DNA of 28,814 bases. Source: JABSOG01 sp041583135. Its GTDB lineage: Bacteria > Pseudomonadota > Gammaproteobacteria > Enterobacterales > Alteromonadaceae. The DNA lies in the NCBI GenBank assembly GCA_041583135.1, contig JBFHGJ010000073.1, positions 1-28,814 on the forward strand. The letters are read 5' to 3'. The position numbers and the translations under genes are program-made. The notes below the pieces were generated by a model. It saw only the letters and a list, made by a program, of their open reading frames with translations. It did no database searches and was not told the DNA's origin. Shown piece by piece: positions 1-6,422 of the stretch; the stretch's first letter is position 1, and each line of letters begins with the position of its first letter.

Positions 1-47
1 AGGTCGCAAAATGCCGTTTCGTCATCGACGATTAAGACTCTACTCAC
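1..47 (-). CDS. Response regulator, N-terminal fragment (partial at window edge)
   Basis: Only the first 15 codons are inside the window. Read on the minus strand from a GTG at 47, they give M-S-R-V-L-I-V-D-D-E-T-A-F-C-D, the first beta strand and acidic pair (DDE) of a receiver domain. The start overlaps the end of the upstream histidine kinase gene by 8 nt (GTGAGTAG), so the two are probably translationally coupled and form a two-component pair. The output domain lies outside the window. A sigma-54-type regulator would be usual for this kind of membrane kinase, but that is inference. Confidence 0.75.
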   Translation of the reverse strand, partial: MSRVLIVDDETAFCD

Positions 48-1911
48 CGCTTATCTCCTGTTTTGGTAGTTCAATCACAAAGGATACCGGCCAGCCTAAT
101 TGGTCGCTAAAGTACACTTTGCCCCGATGGGCTTTAATGATCCGCGCCACAATGGCTAGACCCAATCCGCTGCCGCCGGGCCTTTTACTGATAAAAGGTT
201 TAAATAGTTCGCCACGCATGGTTTTTGCGATAGCGGGGCCATTGTTATGGACAGTCACCTTATCGATGCCTTGATGGCTACTACATTGGATCAGCACTCG
301 GCCATTTGGTTGTGCTTGGCTAAATGCCGCTGCGTTGTCTAGCAAATTGGTGAGTACTTGTTGTAATCGAAAACCATCGGCCCACAAACTAAAGTGACAG
401 TCACATTCTATATCCACCTGTATCTTATAGTCGGCTTCAATACTCTGCTTAAGCGCCTGTAACAATGGGAAAAGTGAGACCTTTTGACAACTTAGCTCAA
501 TGACTCTGGCATAACTGAGCAGATCTTGAATTAAGGTGTCGGCACGACTGAGCTGAGTCTGAATATGGTCTTTTACCTTGTCTTCGCACTGGGCAGAAGC
601 CATAGAGATGATGTTGAGTGGGTTTCTCAGTTCATGGGCCATACTCGCAGCCAGCGCGCCCAATTCAACCAAACGCAACTCCTCTTGGCGTTGTTGTTCC
701 TGCTGAGCCAAAAGCAAGGATTTGTCGAGGTTGTCACAAACACTAACCAACAATGAGGCAAATATTTCGGCCGCCTGACGAATACCCGGGGTAACATCTT
801 GCCAGTTCTCTAGGCTGAAAAACCACTTATCTGCCTGTTTGTCACAACAAATGGTCAGGTGTGTGGTGTTGCTTGGCTGATTAATGGCAACCACAACCTT
901 TTGCTTGATGTGCTTGGAGATCTCTTGTTTTGCCAAATCTTGCAATTCACTAAAACTGTGGGCGGCATTGAGGTTTTCAAGCCATTTATCCATTACCGCT
1001 TCATTTAAATCGACATCGGGATAGACCAATCGACTTGCCAATTGTTGTAGTGGTTTATACAGCATCCACAACACCAAAGCGGTGATTGTCGAGTAAAGCC
1101 ACAGTACAGACAAGGGGACTTCCGATAACAACGGCAGTCCAAGTGGGCTGGCAATAGAGGTGATCAGTGTGGTAAGCACCAACAGTACCAAAACCACCAA
1201 AGACCAAACAATGGTTTTAATTGCCCAGTAATTGACAGCCAACATCTGATAGCGCAATACCGCAAAGGTCAACAGCAGTAAGTAACTGGGCATAAACCAC
1301 AGAAAATACGGGTAAAGCGCTACGCCCATCGATGCTATGAGGTAGCTCGATGCCATAGTAAAACCCCAAGCACCGGCGGCAAAGATAAGCACGATCGCTC
1401 GTCTAACATTGCCCTTGGCTGCGATAAAGCCTAAAACCAGAACGCCGTGGGCCAAAAGGCCGATGAACAAGGTATAGATAATATTGCCCCAACCGAGCTG
1501 GCCCAAGTGCAAGAACAAAGGGAAATCCAGCCAAGGTTTTAAGTAGTTGCCGCTAAAATTGATGCTAAAGACGATCACTATTGTCGATAGCGCGTAAATC
1601 CACGGCATAAATCGCCGCCAGTTGAAATCCAGCAGAGCATTGGGTACGTGGGCGGTCAAAAAACTTAAGGCAAAATGCAAAAACAAGGTGGGCATGAGTG
1701 GATTGATGTTCAGCAGAACAATGGCGATGCCGGGCTTATCGACTGTTAACATCCACTGTCCGAGACACCAGATGGCCATTGCGGCATTAAAGCCCGCCAA
1801 AGGCAGTAGATAACGGTTTTGTTGGGCATGTTTGGCAAGCCAGGCTGAGACAAAGAGGCCGCAGACAACGGTCAGTCCCATCATTGACTGAAAGATAAGC
1901 AAACGATTCAT
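40..1911 (-). CDS. Membrane-bound sensor histidine kinase (HPK4-type)
   Basis: 623 aa. The N-terminal ~300 residues are very hydrophobic, with roughly eight to ten membrane segments and only short loops, so the signal is probably sensed in or at the membrane. A weakly conserved GAF-like linker (about 315-400) and a Gln/Glu-rich helix precede the dimerisation/phosphoacceptor box MAHELRNPLN with His426. The HATPase domain follows (about 520-620), with an N box (LLDNAAAF) and a G2 box (GSGLGLAI). The gene overlaps the response regulator gene by 8 nt and is divergent from the bd oxidase operon. A 14-nt FNR-like palindrome lies 3 nt upstream of its ATG. A respiratory or redox role is suggested only by this neighbourhood. 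Two GACAGTCAC words (250-258, 396-404) lie in the coding region. The class is certain; the stimulus is unknown. Confidence 0.9.
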   Translation of the reverse strand: MNRLLIFQSMMGLTVVCGLFVSAWLAKHAQQNRYLLPLAGFNAAMAIWCLGQWMLTVDKPGIAIVLLNINPLMPTLFLHFALSFLTAHVPNALLDFNWRRFMPWIYALSTIVIVFSINFSGNYLKPWLDFPLFLHLGQLGWGNIIYTLFIGLLAHGVLVLGFIAAKGNVRRAIVLIFAAGAWGFTMASSYLIASMGVALYPYFLWFMPSYLLLLTFAVLRYQMLAVNYWAIKTIVWSLVVLVLLVLTTLITSIASPLGLPLLSEVPLSVLWLYSTITALVLWMLYKPLQQLASRLVYPDVDLNEAVMDKWLENLNAAHSFSELQDLAKQEISKHIKQKVVVAINQPSNTTHLTICCDKQADKWFFSLENWQDVTPGIRQAAEIFASLLVSVCDNLDKSLLLAQQEQQRQEELRLVELGALAASMAHELRNPLNIISMASAQCEDKVKDHIQTQLSRADTLIQDLLSYARVIELSCQKVSLFPLLQALKQSIEADYKIQVDIECDCHFSLWADGFRLQQVLTNLLDNAAAFSQAQPNGRVLIQCSSHQGIDKVTVHNNGPAIAKTMRGELFKPFISKRPGGSGLGLAIVARIIKAHRGKVYFSDQLGWPVSFVIELPKQEISGE

Positions 1912-1913
1912 TT

Positions 1914-1927
1914 TTGACCTACATCAA
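1914..1927. promoter_or_regulatory. FNR-like palindrome next to kinase start (one mismatch)
   Basis: Read on the minus strand the site is TTGATGTAGGTCAA, against the FNR/Anr consensus TTGAT-N4-ATCAA (one mismatch). It is almost the same 14-mer as the perfect box at 2008-2021. It ends 3 nt before the kinase ATG and overlaps the ribosome-binding region, so a bound regulator there would be expected to block expression. Function is inferred. Confidence 0.4.
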
Positions 1928-2007
1928 GAAACTGTCAATTAAATTGACGTTTATCCATTCATTACTGTCAACGAAGTTTACACCTAGGGTTTGGCATTAG
2001 CAATAAC

Positions 2008-2021
2008 TTGATGTAGATCAA
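2008..2021. promoter_or_regulatory. FNR/Anr-type binding site upstream of bd oxidase operon
   Basis: TTGATGTAGATCAA matches the FNR consensus TTGAT-N4-ATCAA perfectly. A candidate -10 (CATAAA, 2047-2052) lies downstream at a spacing close to that of class II FNR-activated promoters (box centre about 44 nt before the implied transcription start). The oxygen-limited expression of bd-type oxidases known from other bacteria makes this site credible. The exact transcription start is not visible. Confidence 0.65.
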
Positions 2022-2099
2022 CTTCTTATAAATAAACGAAGGGCGGCATAAAGCTTGCGACTTGTCTTTCAGTTATTCAAAAAATCTTCGAGGCATATT

Positions 2100-2195
2100 A
2101 TGCAAGCAGCTGTTTTAAATGAGTTAATTTTAGTCGCCGCGCTTATTGTTCTACCTATGTTACCAGCGCTTATCCGTCGTATCACAGTGAAATAG
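2100..2195 (+). CDS. 31-aa single-TM protein, first ORF of bd oxidase operon
   Basis: ATG at 2100, TAG at 2193-2195, 31 codons. A good Shine-Dalgarno (CGAGG, about 2089-2093) precedes the ATG. The product has one hydrophobic stretch (about residues 8-24, rich in L, V, I, A) and a basic tail (RRITVK). It lies 9 nt before cydA, and its stop codon abuts the G-rich cydA ribosome-binding site. In size and topology it resembles the small accessory subunits of bd oxidases such as CydX, but those are usually encoded after cydB and I see no clear sequence match. It may be a small oxidase subunit or a translational leader for cydA. The RBS and operon position make expression likely. Confidence 0.6.
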   Translation: MQAAVLNELILVAALIVLPMLPALIRRITVK

Positions 2196-2204
2196 GGGGT
2201 CATC

Positions 2205-3569
2205 ATGGAAGCAGAGGTACTTTCAAGAATACAAATGGCGTTTACGCTAAGCTTTCACATTATTTTTCCAACCTTAACGATAGGTCTTGCCTGCTATATT
2301 GCGCTGATGGAGACCTGCTGGTATGTCAGCAGTAAAAGTCGCTTTCGCGCACAGGCAGATTTTTGGCTAAAGCCTTTTGCCCTGACTTTTGGCATGGGGG
2401 TTGTCACCGGCGTCGTCTTGTCTTACGAATTTGGCGCCAATTTTAGCGAATTTTCAAACGTCGCCGGGCCGGTCATTGGCCCGTTGATGGCCTATGAGGT
2501 GATGACCGCTTTTTTCTTAGAGGCTGGGTTTTTGGGGATCATGCTGTTTGGCCGCAATCGTGTAAGCAAAAAAATCTACCTAGCCAGTTGTATTACAGTC
2601 TCTGTCGGTACGCTGATCTCTGCATTTTGGATCATTGCCGCCAACTCTTGGATGCAAACACCGGCAGGTGCGGTGCTCGTTGACGGTCAGTATCAGGTCG
2701 AGAGTTGGTTTGAGGTGATCTTCAATCCCTCTTTTGGTTATCGCTTAGTGCATATGCTGCTGGCCAGTTTTGTGACCACAGGATTTGTCATTGCTGGTGT
2801 TGGTGCCGCGCTGCTGTTGAGAGATAAGTCTAATACAGTCGCAAAGTTTTGTTTAAGCAAAGCGGCGTTGGCGTTAGTGGTATTAACGCCGCTACAGATA
2901 GCAGTAGGTGATATGCATGGACTGAACGTATTGGCGCATCAACCAGCCAAGGTTGCTGCCATGGAGGGGATCTGGGAGACAGAACAAGGTGCCGGTTTAA
3001 GGTTGCTGGCGTGGCCCAACCAAACTGCTGGTAAAAACGATTGGGAGATAAAGATACCTCATGCTGCCAGTCTTATTTTAACCCACGAGCTTGACGGTGA
3101 GGTCGTTGGTCTAAACGATTTTGGCAAAGAAAATATTCCCAATGTCGCTTTCGTGTTTTTTTCTTTTAGAGTAATGCTTGGTATTGGTGTATTAATGCTG
3201 CTTACGGCGATTGTCGCTGCATGGCGGGTTAGAAAAGGGACTGTGGATCAAGGGGTCTACTGGTTGCGCTGGCTCAAATATATGATCCCGTCTGGGTTTA
3301 TCGCTACGTTAGCGGGATGGTACGTTGCCGAAGTTGGTCGTCAACCTTGGGTGGTTTACAACGCTATTCGTACTGTCGATGTGGCAAGCCCGTTGAGCGC
3401 ATCAAAGCTCTACCTCTCTTTAACCTTATTTGTCATCTGCTATAGCTTGCTGTTTGTGGTGTATTTGTACTTTATGCGCAAGACGCTTTTGCGTGGAGAC
3501 AGGCACAATCCGCCTCAAATGGCACAACTAGACAGTCACAATATGGTTAAGGAGGTGCACCATGCTTAG
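2205..3569 (+). CDS. cydA: Cytochrome bd-type ubiquinol oxidase subunit I (CIO-like)
   Basis: 454 aa, multi-pass inner-membrane protein that oxidises quinol and reduces O2 to water. Haem-ligand positions are visible: His18 in SFHIIFP (b595/d pocket) and His183 in GYRLVHM (b558). The conserved acidic pair Glu98/Glu106 lies in AYEVMTAFFLEAGFLG, and the quinol-site signature GRQPWVVY is near the C terminus. The hydrophilic Q-loop is short, which places it with the cyanide-insensitive (CioA-type) branch rather than long-loop E. coli CydA. It overlaps cydB by 8 nt. Its C-terminal tail contains LDSHN encoded by a GACAGTCAC word (3531-3539), with a variant GACAGGCAC at 3498-3506. The tail looks like a place where this word could accumulate without harm. 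Confidence 0.95.
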   Translation: MEAEVLSRIQMAFTLSFHIIFPTLTIGLACYIALMETCWYVSSKSRFRAQADFWLKPFALTFGMGVVTGVVLSYEFGANFSEFSNVAGPVIGPLMAYEVMTAFFLEAGFLGIMLFGRNRVSKKIYLASCITVSVGTLISAFWIIAANSWMQTPAGAVLVDGQYQVESWFEVIFNPSFGYRLVHMLLASFVTTGFVIAGVGAALLLRDKSNTVAKFCLSKAALALVVLTPLQIAVGDMHGLNVLAHQPAKVAAMEGIWETEQGAGLRLLAWPNQTAGKNDWEIKIPHAASLILTHELDGEVVGLNDFGKENIPNVAFVFFSFRVMLGIGVLMLLTAIVAAWRVRKGTVDQGVYWLRWLKYMIPSGFIATLAGWYVAEVGRQPWVVYNAIRTVDVASPLSASKLYLSLTLFVICYSLLFVVYLYFMRKTLLRGDRHNPPQMAQLDSHNMVKEVHHA

Positions 3570-4554
3570 TGCTGAATTTTGGTTTGCTCTATTATGTTTT
3601 GCCGTGCTGATGTATGTCATTCTCGATGGCTTCGATTTGGGATTGGGCATTTTGTTTCCATGGTTTCGTGACGACAACGAACGCGCTTTGATGATCAGCT
3701 CCGTAGCCCATGTATGGGATGGTAATGAGACCTGGTTGGTATTTGGCGGCGTTATTTTGTTTGCTGCATTTCCAAGCGTATATGCGCAAATGCTATCTGG
3801 AGCCTATATACCTGTTATTGTTATGCTGATTGCACTTGTCATGCGAGGCGCCGCTTTTGAATACCGCTTTAAATCAACTACCAGCAGCAAATGGTGGGAT
3901 AGGGCGTTTGGCTTAGGTTCAAGTGTCGCCGGGTTTTGTCAGGGATTTATACTCGGCAATGTGGTCAGCGGCGATTTCGGTTTGAATTTGTTCTGCGTAC
4001 TGACTGGGTTCGCCGTTATGGCGGGTTATGCGTTACTCGGTTGTGGTTGGATGGTGATCAAAAAAGAGACACTTATGCAGATCCGGGCACTGAAGCTAGC
4101 GAAGGGACTGGTCATTGTTGTATTGAGTGCGTTTTGCGCCATCTGTTTGTATAACCTCTATTTGACTGAGGAGCTATTCGCCCGCTGGTTTAGCTGGCCC
4201 GAGGTGTTGTATTTGGCGCCGCTTCCGGTGTTGGCGATAGCGTTGGGCTGCTGGATATACCTGCATTGCGATTATCTTATCGACGGCTTGCAAACAAAAG
4301 TAGACAGTCACAAATTACCGTTAAGGCTGTTGTTTATTCTGACTGTCCTGTTATTTTTACTTGGCTTTATCGGATTGCTGGTGGGCTTATATCCGTTTAT
4401 GCTGCCGCAACAAATTACCCTGTATCAAGCACTGGCACCAACAAGCAGCCTTGCCTTTGTGGCGCCGGGCGTACTGGTGTTATTGCCTATCATTTTGGCG
4501 TATACGCTCTATGGATATCATGTGTTTAGTGGCAAGGTTCAAAGCACTTATTAA
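3562..4554 (+). CDS. cydB: Cytochrome bd-type ubiquinol oxidase subunit II (CIO-like)
   Basis: 330 aa, about eight to nine TM segments, partner of CydA in the bd oxidase heterodimer. The N terminus has the family signature DGFDLGLGIL (22-31), and the conserved acidic motif DGNETWL lies at 53-59, in the region tied to proton transfer and haem stability in the family. The ATG lies inside the end of cydA (8-nt overlap ATGCTTAG), so translation is probably coupled. A GACAGTCAC word at 4303-4311 encodes VDSHK in a cytoplasmic or periplasmic loop, with an 8-nt partial copy at 4340-4347. No clear terminator follows the stop. Length is normal for the CioB group. Confidence 0.95.
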   Translation: MLSAEFWFALLCFAVLMYVILDGFDLGLGILFPWFRDDNERALMISSVAHVWDGNETWLVFGGVILFAAFPSVYAQMLSGAYIPVIVMLIALVMRGAAFEYRFKSTTSSKWWDRAFGLGSSVAGFCQGFILGNVVSGDFGLNLFCVLTGFAVMAGYALLGCGWMVIKKETLMQIRALKLAKGLVIVVLSAFCAICLYNLYLTEELFARWFSWPEVLYLAPLPVLAIALGCWIYLHCDYLIDGLQTKVDSHKLPLRLLFILTVLLFLLGFIGLLVGLYPFMLPQQITLYQALAPTSSLAFVAPGVLVLLPIILAYTLYGYHVFSGKVQSTY

Positions 4555-4607
4555 GATGGTGTCTAACGCATATAGGTGAGCGAAACTTGACGAGTCGTAT
4601 TTTATAA

Positions 4608-4635
4608 TTGACAATTGGTGCTTAGCAGCTAGACT
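4608..4635 (+). promoter_or_regulatory. Putative sigma-70 promoter for the 57-aa ORF
   Basis: TTGACA (4608-4613), a 16-nt spacer and TAGACT (4630-4635) resemble a sigma-70 promoter with a perfect -35. It lies about 65 nt before the ATG at 4700, in otherwise featureless AT-rich DNA. Pattern match only. Confidence 0.4.
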
Positions 4636-4699
4636 GTGTGAATAATAACCAAAAGCAATAATAACATCATAACAAAACCATAAGTATAGGTAGCATCAG

Positions 4700-4873
4700 A
4701 TGGCAATTGAGCAGTTTGTCAAACACGTAGAGGGGCTTGAGCAACACCATAATCGTGCTAAAGCTCTTGGTCGCACTAAGCATAGCAACATCGCTCATTT
4801 AAGTAATGACCTCGTCAAACTTAAAGACATGTTAAAACAAGCCATGCACCACCAAGTTGGCCGTAACAGCTAG
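4700..4873 (+). CDS. 57-aa small hydrophilic protein of unknown function
   Basis: ATG at 4700, TAG at 4871-4873. AGG lies about 9 nt upstream of the ATG, and a promoter-like element is present at 4608-4635. The product is hydrophilic, His- and Lys-rich (EQHHNRAKALGR, LKDMLKQAMHH) and probably all alpha-helical, with no membrane segment or signal peptide. It is bracketed by its own promoter-like element and a strong hairpin terminator (4939-4964), so it reads as a single-gene transcript. I do not recognise the family. Position between a respiratory operon and a signalling cassette says little about function. Confidence 0.55.
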   Translation: MAIEQFVKHVEGLEQHHNRAKALGRTKHSNIAHLSNDLVKLKDMLKQAMHHQVGRNS

Positions 4874-4938
4874 AGTAAAATCTTACGCAAGCGATACGGT
4901 TGATTGGTAATAACGTCTGTGACCCATCCAATCCAATC

Positions 4939-4964
4939 ATAACGGCCCATTATTGGGCCGTTAT
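4939..4964 (+). terminator. Hairpin terminator after the 57-aa ORF
   Basis: An 11-bp perfect stem (4939-4949 with 4954-4964; core AACGGCCCA/TGGGCCGTT) with a 4-nt TTAT loop. The T tract after it is poor (TGTGTT), so termination may be partial, but the GC-rich perfect stem 66 nt after the stop fits a terminator. Confidence 0.7.
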
Positions 4965-5080
4965 TGTGTTATCGCCCACGGTTTTTTCTGCAATGGTATA
5001 CAAGAATGTTCTAGTTTGCCGAAAAAAACACCAATTGTGATGATTTAGCGAATAAAACAGCTTATAAAGCAACAAATTAG

Positions 5081-5117
5081 GATGCAAATTTTTTAAGGTA
5101 AACCTATACTTTGCATC
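5081..5117. promoter_or_regulatory. Inverted repeat over a -10-like element before the GGDEF gene
   Basis: GATGCAAA (5081-5088) and TTTGCATC (5110-5117) are perfect 8-nt inverted arms 21 nt apart. TATACT (5105-5110), a good -10, lies between and touches the right arm; no strong -35 is visible. The arrangement suits an operator bound by a dimer controlling the signalling cassette that starts at 5186. Inferred only. Confidence 0.4.
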
Positions 5118-5185
5118 GGTAATGGCGCTAAAACAACTTCGCTCCAGCCATTTGATGATAAGTTTTGACCCAAGGGAATCTAAAC

Positions 5186-6415
5186 ATGTCCTTATTCAGC
5201 AAGAAGAAACTCACTGAATTAAAAGCCAAAGACACAGCTCAAAAAAAACATACGATACTCATCGTCGATGACGAGGAGTCCAATCGCAAAGTGATGGCAT
5301 CGGTGCTAAGAGATTTTTATCACGTGCTGGAAACCGAAGACGGTGTCGCGGCATTGGAGCTGGTAAAAGGCATGGATGATCCGGAAAAGATTGCGATGGT
5401 CATTTCCGATCAGCGAATGCCCAATATGACCGGCGTCGAGTTGTTCGAGCAGCTATCGGCCATCATTCCAAAAACCGTGCGCATCATTGTCACCGGTTTT
5501 ATCGATGTTGAGTCAATCATCGATTCTGTCAATAAAGCCCACATCTATAAATTCATTCTAAAACCCTTCGAGCGAGTCGATTTTCTTGAAACCGCGAAAA
5601 AAGCGGTTGAAACTTTTGAACAACAAAAAGAAAAGGACGATCATCTGTGTGAGCTGGAAAAGCGCTCTGAGCAACATACTCAAGTGCTTGAGCAAAAGGA
5701 CCAGGAACTCGACAAAGCCTATAAAAGGCTTGAAGAAGTCTGTTTGACCGACCAGTTGACCGGTATGAAAAATCGCCATTTTGTGATGCAATTGCTCAGT
5801 GCCGATATTGACCAAACCTTGAGAGTGTATCGCGATTGGCTTAAAAAACCAGAAGGCGATGCGCCAGTCAATGCGTCACTGGTGTTTTATCTGATTGACA
5901 TCGATAAATTCAAAACCGTCAACGATGAACATGGTCACGCTAAAGGCGATAAACTGTTGCAACAGGTCAAACCGTTACTTGAGGATGTATTTCGTAGCTC
6001 TGACTTTTTGGTACGCTGGAGCGGAGAGCAGTTTTTGGTGATAGCCCGCAATGCCAACTTCTCTGATGGCGCCAGTATTTCCGAGCGCTTACGCGTGGTC
6101 TTTTCCAACCAGGTGTTTAACTTAGGTGAGGGCATTGAGGTCAGAAAGACCTGTTCAATCGGTTATGCCAGCTTCCCATTTATTACCCAAGCGCCGGAAA
6201 AGGTCAGCTGGGAGCAAGTGGTGAATATCGCCGATATCGCACTACAGGCAACCAAGCTGTCCGGTGCCAATTCATGGCTGGGTATCAGCGCTGGTAATAA
6301 TGTCAACGAAGAACAGTTGTTGCAACGTCTTAAAGCTAATCCTGAGCCTTTGGTGGGCGCTGATGAAGTTCAAGTGGTCAGCAACATCAACGGCACCATC
6401 GTGTGGGAAAATTAA
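5186..6415 (+). CDS. Response regulator with GGDEF domain (REC-coil-GGDEF)
   Basis: 409 aa from the ATG at 5186, chosen because AAGGGA lies 8 nt upstream; a TTG at 5165 has no such support. Receiver domain (about 22-140): acidic pair DD 28-29, phosphoacceptor Asp75 in VISDQRMP, and the Lys of ILKPFER. A long charged coiled coil (about 145-185) follows, then a GGDEF domain (about 187-350) with FYLIDIDKFK and the active-site signature RWSGEQF. That signature departs from GG[D/E]EF: Ser279 replaces the first Gly, and Gln282 replaces the second acidic residue that helps bind metal/GTP. Activity as a diguanylate cyclase is therefore uncertain. The gene lies 7 nt before the first giant kinase, which has no receiver of its own, so it is the likely phosphotransfer partner. 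It contains no GACAGTCAC word. Confidence 0.9.
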   Translation: MSLFSKKKLTELKAKDTAQKKHTILIVDDEESNRKVMASVLRDFYHVLETEDGVAALELVKGMDDPEKIAMVISDQRMPNMTGVELFEQLSAIIPKTVRIIVTGFIDVESIIDSVNKAHIYKFILKPFERVDFLETAKKAVETFEQQKEKDDHLCELEKRSEQHTQVLEQKDQELDKAYKRLEEVCLTDQLTGMKNRHFVMQLLSADIDQTLRVYRDWLKKPEGDAPVNASLVFYLIDIDKFKTVNDEHGHAKGDKLLQQVKPLLEDVFRSSDFLVRWSGEQFLVIARNANFSDGASISERLRVVFSNQVFNLGEGIEVRKTCSIGYASFPFITQAPEKVSWEQVVNIADIALQATKLSGANSWLGISAGNNVNEEQLLQRLKANPEPLVGADEVQVVSNINGTIVWEN

Positions 6416-6422
6416 TCAGTCC

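Noticed and set aside
5165..5185. TTG start for the REC-GGDEF protein
   Set aside because: No Shine-Dalgarno in front of it, whereas AAGGGA is well placed for the ATG at 5186.
6264..6422. Upstream extension of kinase paralogue 1 to an ATG at 6264
   Set aside because: It lies inside the GGDEF gene in another frame and places 53 residues before a clean signal peptide; ATG 6423 is better.
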